Assembly: GCA_002780065.1 (NCBI GenBank)
Contig: PEWQ01000180.1
Location: forward strand, 1 to 9,038
Direction: 5' to 3'
DNA length: 9,038 nucleotides
DNA from: Candidatus Hydrogenedentes bacterium CG07_land_8_20_14_0_80_42_17
Lineage (GTDB): Bacteria > UBA8481
Under the pieces are notes generated by a model. That model was given only the letters and a program-made list of their open reading frames with translations, had not been told where the DNA came from and ran no database searches. This document shows, in pieces, positions 1 through 5,981 of the stretch. Each line of letters opens with the position of its first letter. Within the stretch, counting starts at the first letter, position 1. Made by a program: the position numbers and the translations under genes.

Positions 1-57
1 CTTAATTCATTGACATAACCATTCCTCTTCGCTGTAATTTTCTCTATGGCAAGAATT

Positions 58-142
58 AAATAAGTGATGTGTCCCCGTATTTCAAATAAGTGATGTGTCC
101 CCGTATTTGCCCGTATTTGTTCCCGTATTTGTTTGGTATTTG
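58..142. repeat. Tandem direct repeats with CCCGTATTTG motif copies
   Basis: Two identical 25-bp copies lie at 58-82 and 84-108 (period 26), each containing GTGATGTGTCCCCGTATTT preceded by AAATAA. They run into further copies of CCCGTATTTG at 100-109, 110-119 and 122-131, and a decayed GGTATTTG at 135-142. On the minus strand each 25-bp unit reads AAATACGGGGACA and ends in TTATTT. From memory, GGGGACA-type repeats of this kind are often found scattered in bacterial genomes near REP-associated tyrosine (IS200-like) transposases. No transposase gene is visible here, so this is at most an element end or relic. The repeats themselves are seen directly; the mobile-element link is inference. Confidence 0.8.
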
Positions 143-260
143 CTCGTCAAGGGACGCCACGCATCAATGGACGGCCTCGCCTGTGCTTGCGACGTATGCT
201 TATCCAGCACGTGTGGGGGCGCACATGCTTCAATTATTTCCGAGACTGTCCAGAAAAAAC
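143..260. other. Non-coding, GC-richer stretch with an imperfect hairpin; possible element relic
   Basis: No supported gene. Its composition is more GC-rich than the flanks. An imperfect hairpin is formed by GCACGTGTG (207-215) and CGCACATGC (220-228) around a GGGG loop; as RNA it has one C-A mismatch and one G-U pair. It is not followed by a T run on either strand, so it is a poor terminator. On the minus strand a 28-codon open frame (233 down to 147) is rich in Arg and His but has no start context and no recognised family. Together with the adjacent tandem repeats it may be the decayed end of a mobile element. Confidence 0.3.
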
Positions 261-262
261 AA

Positions 263-291
263 TTGACATTTTAATGAAATTATAGTTTGAT
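263..291 (+). promoter_or_regulatory. Putative sigma-70-type promoter of the feo operon
   Basis: A perfect -35 hexamer TTGACA (263-268) is followed after 17 bp by TTTGAT (286-291), which matches four of six positions of the -10 consensus. Transcription would start near 298, only a few bases before the ATG at 302, which would make the feoB message nearly leaderless. This agrees with the lack of a Shine-Dalgarno sequence there. A short TTTG/CAAA dyad (286-289 and 295-298) overlaps the -10 and could be an operator half-site pair, but it is too short to assign. No clear Fur or DtxR box was found. Confidence 0.4.
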
Positions 292-301
292 ATACAAAAC
301 A

Positions 302-2311
302 ATGGTTTTGAAGTCAGAACATAACAAATCTTTTTTAGATATTGCAGGAGAAGCAGAATATAAAGAACATATCTATTTTGTGGGGCCTGCTAATGTAGGC
401 AAGTCTTGCCTCTTTTCTGCAATCACTAAGAAATTTGCAATGGTATCCAATTATCCCGGTACTACAGTAGAAATAACTCAAACTGAATTCGATGGTAAAT
501 TGTGGATTGATACGCCCGGAATATACGGTCTAGTTCCCGGCTCCGAAGAAGAAGCGGTCGCAATAAGAATGCTGCTTGAAAATACCGATAGCAAAATACT
601 CTTAGTTCTTGATGCAAGAAATCTTTTGAGAGGAATATCTCTTTTTCTTGCGTTGTCGGAATTAAAGCATCGTTTTATCATCGCTCTAAATATGCACGAT
701 GAAGCATCTGATGCCGGTTTCGATATTGACTCCGCTGCGTTAGGACTCATTCTTGGAGTTCCTGTAGTGCCAACTGTTGCAGTGACGCGTCAAGGAATCA
801 GAGAGCTCACAGCTCGATTTTCTCAAGCTTCCTATGCGTCATTAAAGATGCAGGAAACTTATTCCATAGAAACAGTAATAGCAAACGTGCAAAAATCATT
901 CGAATCAGAAACTCATTCAAGAGTGCGTGCTCGACTTGCTTTATGCGGATTTGTTGACGTAATTTCTAAAAAGAACGAAGAAGAGATTCAAAGCGCAAAA
1001 CAGAGTCTAATCTCATATTATGGAAAAAGTGTCGTCACTCTTTTTGCTGAATCCAGAAATGAACTTGCTCGATTCATTGCCGACTCTGTGACAGTGCAGA
1101 GGGGAAGAAATCCGAAACGCATAGTGCGGATATTTGGAGACGCGGCCATGCATTCCGTATGGGGATGGCCCATACTTGCAATCGTACTCTTCGTTATGTA
1201 TCAAATCGTAGGAGTCTTCGCGGCAGGAAAAGTCGTCAATGTAATCGAATCAGTATTTTTTGGCGAATGGATTCTTCCTTTCGTATCAAAACTATTTGAA
1301 TTAATGCCAAACTCAATAATAAAAAGTTTTCTGTATGCTCCGGAAGGCGCCGCCGGAACCGGACTGCTTATAGGCCAATATGGGCTCTTCTCAATGGGTA
1401 TCACGTATGCAATAGCGATAGTTCTGCCGGTAGTATTCTTCTTCTTTCTGCTCTTTTCTATAATGGAAGACACAGGATATTTGCCGCGGCTGGTTGTAAT
1501 GCTTGACAAATTATTCAGGCGCATAGGTTTAAACGGCAGAGCGGTTTTACCGATGATATTAGGGCTGGGTTGCGACACGATGGCGACGATGACAACTAGA
1601 ATTCTTCCGACTAAAAAAGAACGAGTGCTTGTCACCTTTCTTTTGGCGTTGGCAGTGCCGTGCTCGGCTCAGCTTGGAGTTCTTGCCGCACTTGCCGCAT
1701 CACTTTCAGCTCGAGCAATTGCGGTCTGGTTTACAGTCATGCTTATAGTAATTTTCATTACAGGTTGGATAGGTTCGAAAATTATTCCAGGCAAACCTGC
1801 TCCCATGATCTTCGAAATTCCGCCGTTGAGAATTCCAAAAATTTCGAACATTGCCGCAAAAACTGTAGCACGAAGCGAATGGTATCTTCGCGAAGCCGTA
1901 CCGCTTTTTATTCTCGGAACTTTTTTTCTCTGGCTACTCGACGCACTTCACCTTTTAAGATTAATCGAAAAGGCAATGGCGCCGGTTGTAGTGGGGCTTC
2001 TGGGACTACCTGAATCTGCCGCGCGGGCATTTCTAATGGGATTTCTCAGAAGAGATTACGGAGCCGCGGGACTTTACGATATTTTTAAGAATAGCGCCGT
2101 CAATGGAGTTTATCCTCAGGGAGTAGAAGCTCAAATAATTGTCTCAATAGTGACGATCACGCTCTTTATACCATGTGTCGCAAACTTTTTTGTTATCGGA
2201 AAAGAGCGAGGAATAAAATCGGCATTATTAATAGTCTTTCTGACAACTGCAATTGCTCTTTTTTGCGGAACCTGCACTAGGCTCTTTTTGATTGCCGCCG
2301 GATGGGCATAG
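302..2311 (+). CDS. feoB: Ferrous iron transport protein B (GTPase-coupled Fe(II) permease)
   Basis: FeoB imports Fe(II) across the inner membrane, gated by a cytosolic N-terminal G domain. Numbering from the ATG at 302 (669 aa): P-loop GPANVGKS 28-35 (G1), Thr54/55 in PGTT (G2), DTPG 70-73 (G3), NMHD 130-133 (G4). A helical linker precedes the membrane part, which begins near residue 287. The membrane part carries FeoB signatures: MEDTGYLPR (about 388-396), GLGCDTMATM (421-430), FLRRDYGAAG near 581-590, FIPCVANFFVIGKE near 622-635, and a CGTC pair near the C-terminus (655-658). Length is within the family range. The G1 motif has P-A where GNPN is usual, which still fits GxxxxGKS. A TTG at 287 would add five residues, but it lies in the putative -10 and has no ribosome binding site, so ATG 302 is preferred. 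The next gene begins just past its stop. Confidence 0.95.
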   Translation: MVLKSEHNKSFLDIAGEAEYKEHIYFVGPANVGKSCLFSAITKKFAMVSNYPGTTVEITQTEFDGKLWIDTPGIYGLVPGSEEEAVAIRMLLENTDSKILLVLDARNLLRGISLFLALSELKHRFIIALNMHDEASDAGFDIDSAALGLILGVPVVPTVAVTRQGIRELTARFSQASYASLKMQETYSIETVIANVQKSFESETHSRVRARLALCGFVDVISKKNEEEIQSAKQSLISYYGKSVVTLFAESRNELARFIADSVTVQRGRNPKRIVRIFGDAAMHSVWGWPILAIVLFVMYQIVGVFAAGKVVNVIESVFFGEWILPFVSKLFELMPNSIIKSFLYAPEGAAGTGLLIGQYGLFSMGITYAIAIVLPVVFFFFLLFSIMEDTGYLPRLVVMLDKLFRRIGLNGRAVLPMILGLGCDTMATMTTRILPTKKERVLVTFLLALAVPCSAQLGVLAALAASLSARAIAVWFTVMLIVIFITGWIGSKIIPGKPAPMIFEIPPLRIPKISNIAAKTVARSEWYLREAVPLFILGTFFLWLLDALHLLRLIEKAMAPVVVGLLGLPESAARAFLMGFLRRDYGAAGLYDIFKNSAVNGVYPQGVEAQIIVSIVTITLFIPCVANFFVIGKERGIKSALLIVFLTTAIALFCGTCTRLFLIAAGWA

Positions 2312-2316
2312 GAAAA
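2310..2316 (+). promoter_or_regulatory. Ribosome binding site deciding a GTG start
   Basis: AGGAAAA, overlapping the feoB stop codon (2309-2311), places a Shine-Dalgarno-like AGGA six bases before GTG 2320. The in-frame ATG at 2302 has no such sequence upstream and would overlap feoB, so GTG 2320 is the better start. Confidence 0.5.
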
Positions 2317-2319
2317 AAA

Positions 2320-2523
2320 GTGAATAACGAATTGATATGCAAAGTTTGCGGACATGAGCTTGTCTGTGTTTCCGATGTTAATTCCGCCTGCGCAAAATGT
2401 CCTGTTTCGAAGGTGACGAGTTGCACACCTGTAGGCGGGTACTGTTGTCCAAACTGCGGTTGGAAGCCGCCTGTCGAGACAAAGTTATCGAAGTTAGTTA
2501 AAAAAATTCTCGGAGGTGAATGA
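2320..2523 (+). CDS. Small nine-cysteine zinc-ribbon-like protein of the feo operon
   Basis: The protein has 67 aa from GTG 2320 (73 aa if ATG 2302 is used). It has nine cysteines at 7, 10, 16, 24, 27, 35, 42, 43 and 46, arranged as three CxxC pairs (CKVC, CAKC, CPNC) plus singles. This is enough for one or two zinc or iron-sulfur sites. The last 20 residues are a Lys-rich, possibly helical tail (KLSKLVKKILGGE). There is no signal peptide or membrane segment, so it should be cytosolic. It does not look like FeoC (a winged-helix protein) or like the membrane-anchored FeoB-associated Cys-rich family. It sits between feoB and the DtxR-FeoA gene and overlaps the latter, so a role in iron uptake (metal sensing, iron handover, or FeoC-like accessory) is inferred from position only. 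Its exact family was not recognised. Confidence 0.8.
   Translation: MNNELICKVCGHELVCVSDVNSACAKCPVSKVTSCTPVGGYCCPNCGWKPPVETKLSKLVKKILGGE
2512..2519 (+). promoter_or_regulatory. Strong Shine-Dalgarno sequence before the dtxR-feoA gene
   Basis: GGAGGTGA lies inside the end of the preceding coding region. Two adjacent ATGs follow (2520 and 2523). The second gives a six-base gap from GGAGG and is favoured; the first gives only three. The stop TGA (2521-2523) overlaps both starts, indicating translational coupling. Confidence 0.7.
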
Positions 2524-3179
2524 TGGAGAATGAGAAAGCTATAGATCATCTATTAGTAAAGGTTCATCTAAAAAATATAGGAGAGAAACATCATTTAGGC
2601 GCCACTGAGGCTGAATCTCATTATGAAGAGATGGAGACTGCGTTTCAATCAGGAGTCAAAAAAGGGTTTTTATCCGGAAGCGCGAAATCGCCTCAATTGA
2701 CAGCTCAGGGTGAAATTATCGCGCGTGATTTAGTGCGAAGGTATCGGCTTGCGGAAAGACTGCTTTCGGACGTGCTCGGAGTCGATGAAAGTGTTCTGGG
2801 ACGTGAGGCATGTGGAATGGAGCATGCATTGTCGCCCGGAGTAGCCGACGCCATCTGCACACTTCTTGGCCATCCTCCGGTATGCCCGCACGGAAAGCCG
2901 ATAGATCCCGGACCGTGTTGCCGCGGAGCATGGAGTCGAGTCCCGCAAGTAGTTGTGTCAATACTCGAGGCGGAACCAGGCTCAAAAAATAAAATAGTTT
3001 TCGTCAGGAGTAGCGCAAGTTCGAACATCGACAGACTTTCCGATATGGGAATAGTGCCCGGAGCAGAAATTGTATTGAAGCGTCTGAGACCAGTTCCTAC
3101 GATAGAACTAGGTGAAACATTGCTCGCTATCGAAGAAGATTTAGCAAAGCAAATTTACGTGAGAAGACGTGGCGCGTGA
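2523..3179 (+). CDS. DtxR-family metal-responsive regulator fused to a C-terminal FeoA domain
   Basis: The protein has 218 aa. Residues about 70-133 match the DtxR/IdeR/MntR metal-binding and dimerisation domain: RYRLAERLLSDVLG, then EACGMEHALSP, then CPHGKPIDPGPCC. The primary-site ligands of DtxR (Cys102, Glu105, His106) are present as Cys97, Glu100 and His101. Of the ancillary-site ligands only the Glu of RLAER is kept; the expected histidines are Tyr74 and Gly93. Extra cysteines 121, 132 and 133 could bind metal. Residues about 140-217 form a FeoA-type SH3-like domain (RLSDMGIVPGAEI, then ETLLAI). The N-terminal 65 residues are where a winged helix is expected but match the usual DtxR HTH poorly, so DNA binding is uncertain. 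It overlaps the upstream small gene. It likely senses Fe(II), regulates feo and/or acts as the FeoA partner of FeoB. Domain assignment is firm; exact role is inferred. Confidence 0.88.
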   Translation: MENEKAIDHLLVKVHLKNIGEKHHLGATEAESHYEEMETAFQSGVKKGFLSGSAKSPQLTAQGEIIARDLVRRYRLAERLLSDVLGVDESVLGREACGMEHALSPGVADAICTLLGHPPVCPHGKPIDPGPCCRGAWSRVPQVVVSILEAEPGSKNKIVFVRSSASSNIDRLSDMGIVPGAEIVLKRLRPVPTIELGETLLAIEEDLAKQIYVRRRGA

Positions 3180-3192
3180 TGTAGAGTAAGTA

Positions 3193-4368
3193 TCAATCTT
3201 TGATGTTAAAATGCAAAATAGAAGCTAGCGCAGAGGCTTCTACTTTTTTCAAAGGAATGCCTTTCTCTTCTGCTATTTTCTTGCAGTCTTCAAATTCCGG
3301 CTTTGCTCCATATTTCGAAGATACAACTTTTACATAACCGTATTCCGTATTCACAGTTTCAACTTTTCTTTCCAAAAATATTCTATTCTCTTCACGAAAC
3401 CTAATTCCAAGAGTTCCTGTTTCGGAAAAAATAATTTCGCTCAAATTTTCTTTCATACTTGGCTCAGCAATAACCCGAATAAGATGACCAGGACGGTTCT
3501 TCTTCATAATTACAGGCGCAACTGAAACATCCAACGCTCCTGCTTGCATAAGCTTATCAATTAAAAATCCAATCACTTCCGGAGTGACATCATCAAGGTT
3601 TGACTCCAATATCATCACCTTTTCCGAAGAGTGTGTTTTTTCCAGCAATGAGCCTCTCAAAACATTTGCTTGCGGCAACTCCATTGTTCCTGCTCCATAT
3701 CCGATACGCAGAAGTTTCATTTCCGCATTCGAATCATCAACTGCCCAAGCGGAAAGAATTGCCGCGCCGGTAGGTGTGACAAGTTCAAACTTTTGCTCTA
3801 CCGAATAAATTTTTCTTCCAGTCAAAAGTTCCAATACTGCAGGAGCAGGATTTGGATAAACTCCATGCGCGCATTTCACAGAGCCGTAAGGAATCGGAAT
3901 CGGTCCGTGAACGATCGAATCTATTTCGAGTAATTCTATTGCAACTGCAGAAGCGCAAATTTCTCCAAGAGCGTCAATTGCTCCGGCTTCATGAAGGTGA
4001 ATATCTTCAACACTTTTTCCATGAACTTTTGCTTCAGAGGAAAAAAGCGCTTCAAAGGCTCGCAAAGCCATTTTGGAGGCTTTCTTCGAAAACTCTGATT
4101 TTTCTATTATTTCTTTAATTGACGAAAAGTTTCTTGAGATAGAAAGTTCTTCACATTCATCAGCGGGGCGATCATTAAAGAGTATTGTTGCTTTGACAGC
4201 CTCGATTCCATTTTTCAAAACCTTTTCCGCTTTCAAGTCGGCAGAATTGCCTGCAACCGCTCTAACTATTTTTTGAAGAAACCCGATATCCGCGCCAAGA
4301 TCGATAAGCATGCCGAGAAACATGTCTCCGGCAATACCGGACGGAAGGTCAAGCCGAAGCTTTTTCAT
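3193..4368 (-). CDS. larC: LarC, nickel insertion enzyme for the nickel-pincer cofactor
   Basis: LarC is the CTP-dependent cyclometallase that inserts nickel into the pyridinium-3,5-bisthiocarboxylic acid mononucleotide made by LarB and LarE, giving the nickel-pincer nucleotide cofactor. At 391 aa it is full length. Family motifs in order: SGIAGDMFLGMLIDLGAD at the N-terminus, HLHEAGAIDALGEI, GPIPIPYGSVKCAHG, PNPAPAVLELL, and in the C-terminal part LESNLDDVTPEVIG and GALDVSVAPVIMKKNRPG. Unlike Lactobacillus plantarum, where larC1/larC2 are joined by programmed frameshifting, this is one uninterrupted frame. Its ATG overlaps the larB stop by four bases (ATGA) with no obvious Shine-Dalgarno sequence, so translation probably depends on coupling to larB. 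It is the last gene of the minus-strand run and stops 13 bp from the convergent feo operon. Confidence 0.95.
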   Translation of the reverse strand: MKKLRLDLPSGIAGDMFLGMLIDLGADIGFLQKIVRAVAGNSADLKAEKVLKNGIEAVKATILFNDRPADECEELSISRNFSSIKEIIEKSEFSKKASKMALRAFEALFSSEAKVHGKSVEDIHLHEAGAIDALGEICASAVAIELLEIDSIVHGPIPIPYGSVKCAHGVYPNPAPAVLELLTGRKIYSVEQKFELVTPTGAAILSAWAVDDSNAEMKLLRIGYGAGTMELPQANVLRGSLLEKTHSSEKVMILESNLDDVTPEVIGFLIDKLMQAGALDVSVAPVIMKKNRPGHLIRVIAEPSMKENLSEIIFSETGTLGIRFREENRIFLERKVETVNTEYGYVKVVSSKYGAKPEFEDCKKIAEEKGIPLKKVEASALASILHFNIKD

Positions 4369-5123
4369 TTTTTTTCGACGAGTCCTGCAATCTGAGCCGC
4401 AAGTAATCCGGCTCCAAAACCGTTATCAATATTTACAACAGCAATGCCCGGCGCGCACGAAGAAAGCATCGAGAATAGCGCCGCAAATCCGCCGGTTGAG
4501 ACTCCGTATCCCACAGAGGTTGGAACTCCAATAACAGGTCCGCCGTAAATTCCGGCGACAACTGAGGGAAGCGCTCCTTCCATTCCTGCCGCCACGACTT
4601 TAACTGCGGAACTGCGGATTCTATCGTCGTCAGCAATTAGCCGATGCAATCCCGATACTCCAACATCATAAATTCTCTCAACATTTCTTCCGCACGCTTC
4701 AGCAGTAATCGAGGCTTCTTCCGCAATCGGCATATCGCTCGTTCCGGCTGAGATCACAACAACAGTTCCGCCTTCAGGCTTATTCTTTTTTCTGTCGAGC
4801 CAGAAGATCTTCGATTGGTCATTTACTACTGCATCGGGAAACTTTTTTTTCAATTTTCCGCCCGCAGTTTTACTTATTCGAGTCGCCAATACTTTTCCAT
4901 GCGCCTCAAGTATTTTTTCAGCAATATCTACTATCTCTTTATCCGTCTTATTCAGCCCAAATATTACCTCAGGCATTCCTGTCCGTAATTCTCTATGAGT
5001 ATCGATTTTCGATGAAGAGAGAGATTGAAAAGGCATTGCCGACAATTTTTTCGATGCAGTGACCGGATCTATTTTTCCATCTCGAACTTCTTCGAAAAGT
5101 TTCAAGATATCTTTTTGGTTCAT
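4365..5123 (-). CDS. larB: LarB, NaAD carboxylase/hydrolase of nickel-pincer cofactor synthesis
   Basis: LarB carboxylates the pyridinium ring of nicotinic acid adenine dinucleotide and hydrolyses the phosphoanhydride to give pyridinium-3,5-biscarboxylic acid mononucleotide, the first step of the pathway. At 252 aa it has usual length. The C-terminal half is PurE-like: SAGTSDMPIAEEA (125-137), IYDVGVSGLHRL (151-162), AAGMEGALPSVVAGIYGGPVIGVPTSVGYG starting at 178, and MLSSCAPGIAVVNIDNGFGAG from 219. Cys223 in SSCAPG corresponds to the cysteine that forms a covalent adduct with the substrate ring in the L. plantarum enzyme, and Glu182 in GMEGALPS to its active-site glutamate. The N-terminus (RELRTGMPEVIFG, 44-56) also matches the family. 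The gene lies three bases after larE and overlaps larC by four, so the three are surely one transcript. Confidence 0.95.
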   Translation of the reverse strand: MNQKDILKLFEEVRDGKIDPVTASKKLSAMPFQSLSSSKIDTHRELRTGMPEVIFGLNKTDKEIVDIAEKILEAHGKVLATRISKTAGGKLKKKFPDAVVNDQSKIFWLDRKKNKPEGGTVVVISAGTSDMPIAEEASITAEACGRNVERIYDVGVSGLHRLIADDDRIRSSAVKVVAAGMEGALPSVVAGIYGGPVIGVPTSVGYGVSTGGFAALFSMLSSCAPGIAVVNIDNGFGAGLLAAQIAGLVEKK

Positions 5124-5126
5124 TCT

Positions 5127-5915
5127 TTAAAATTCATTCAAAGAGCCCTGCCTATAGCCTCTGGGGTCGAATGAGACCTCTTCAAATCCCAACAACTTTA
5201 TCTCTTCAATTATCTTTTCTCTATCTAAATTAATTTTCATTTCATCTTTACCGAGTTCTATTGTCGCATAATTTCCTCTATCTCGCACACGAAAGATATT
5301 CAGACCTTTGGCATATAGTAATTCTTCAGCCTTTTCTATTCTTCTCAATCTTTCTTCTGAAACCGAAATGCCGTACTCGATTCTGGACGCAAGACATGGC
5401 GATGCAGGTTTCTCAGCAATATCGAGTCCGCGGCGGCGCGCTTCGGCGCGAATCTCTGATTTGCCCCAACCAGCAATTATGAACGGAGCAATAACACTCG
5501 CTTCCTTCGCCGCAATATTTCCCGGCCGATAATCGTCGAGATCATCTTTCTGCGCTCCGTAAAGTATTTCCTGATATGAAAACTCTTCGGCGAATTTTTT
5601 CATTGCTGAGAATAGATGCCGTTTGCAGTGGTAGCAACGATCTTTATCATTTGAGAGATAATGCTCGTCTTTGAATTCAGAAGTCTCAATAAAAGTGTGA
5701 GGTATTGTGTGTTGAGCAACAAATTTCATAACACTCATTCTATCGCGCGATGAAAGAGAAGATGTCAAAGCAGTGAGCGAAAGCATTTCAGAGCCTTTAG
5801 CCTCAAAGAGCAAAAGCGCTAAGAGAGAGCTATCCAGCCCGCCTGAAATCGCAATTATGGGCCGGCGCAAATTTTTGAGAAAGAGATGAAGTTCATCCAA
5901 AGAATAATGTTCCAT
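5127..5915 (-). CDS. larE: LarE, ATP-dependent sulfur transferase, three-cysteine type
   Basis: LarE adenylates the LarB product and replaces two carboxylate oxygens by sulfur, giving the dithio acid that LarC metallates. From ATG 5915 the protein has 262 aa. It has the PP-loop SGGLDSS (24-30), YGAQKDDLDDYRPG (119-132) and SPCLASRIEYG (172-182). Cys174 aligns with the sacrificial Cys176 of L. plantarum LarE. A CxxC (Cys94, Cys97 in RCYHCK) is also present where the L. plantarum protein has YYAK. Three-cysteine LarE proteins, such as that of Thermotoga maritima, are reported to carry a [4Fe-4S] cluster that can deliver sulfide catalytically. An in-frame GTG at 5933 would add six residues; neither start has a clear Shine-Dalgarno sequence, and the ATG places the PP-loop at the usual distance. 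Some ExsB/LarE-like PP-loop enzymes are similar, but the flanking larB and larC settle the call. Confidence 0.93.
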   Translation of the reverse strand: MEHYSLDELHLFLKNLRRPIIAISGGLDSSLLALLLFEAKGSEMLSLTALTSSLSSRDRMSVMKFVAQHTIPHTFIETSEFKDEHYLSNDKDRCYHCKRHLFSAMKKFAEEFSYQEILYGAQKDDLDDYRPGNIAAKEASVIAPFIIAGWGKSEIRAEARRRGLDIAEKPASPCLASRIEYGISVSEERLRRIEKAEELLYAKGLNIFRVRDRGNYATIELGKDEMKINLDREKIIEEIKLLGFEEVSFDPRGYRQGSLNEF

Positions 5916-5955
5916 ACAATTAAGATTTATCACACTTTAGTAAAACTCACTATGG

Positions 5956-5980
5956 AAAAAGGGGGCAGGAACCTTTTTTT
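5956..5980. repeat. REP-like element in the porV-larE gap; possible weak terminator
   Basis: AAAAAGGGGGCAGGAACC followed by seven T (25 bp) sits between the porV-like stop and larE. AAAAAGG and CCTTTTT can pair around a nine-base loop, but with only two G-C pairs the stem is weak. T runs occur on both strands, so weak bidirectional termination is possible. It has the same layout as the 25-bp unit at 58-108 read on the minus strand (AAA edge, GGGG-purine-CA core, TTT edge, equal length). This suggests two members of one short dispersed repeat class; that is inference. Confidence 0.4.
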
Positions 5981-5981
5981 A

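Noticed and set aside
58-108. Possible CRISPR array
   Set aside because: Only two copies with period 26, so no room for spacers, and no cas genes; it is a tandem repeat.
287-301. TTG at 287 as the feoB start
   Set aside because: No ribosome binding site, it overlaps the likely -10 element, and the ATG at 302 already leaves enough residues before the P-loop.
200-301. Fur or DtxR operator, or a metal riboswitch, upstream of feoB
   Set aside because: No 19-bp dyad resembling either box and no conserved riboswitch architecture could be seen; only a four-base-arm dyad at 286-298.
1201-1635. 144-codon open frame on the minus strand
   Set aside because: It lies wholly inside feoB, whose membrane-domain motifs are clear on the plus strand; the reverse translation has no family features.
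1660-2013. 117-codon plus-strand frame
   Set aside because: Out-of-frame shadow of feoB with low-complexity Ser/Arg content.
2705-3028. Minus-strand frames opposite the DtxR-FeoA gene
   Set aside because: The plus-strand product has recognisable metal ligands and a FeoA domain; the reverse frames have no ribosome binding site or motif.
3176-3200. Terminator between the convergent operons
   Set aside because: Only an ATCAA/TTGAT type mini-dyad is visible, with no GC-rich stem and no T run.
3193-4368. Programmed frameshift in larC as in L. plantarum
   Set aside because: The 391-codon frame is continuous and holds both N- and C-terminal LarC motifs.
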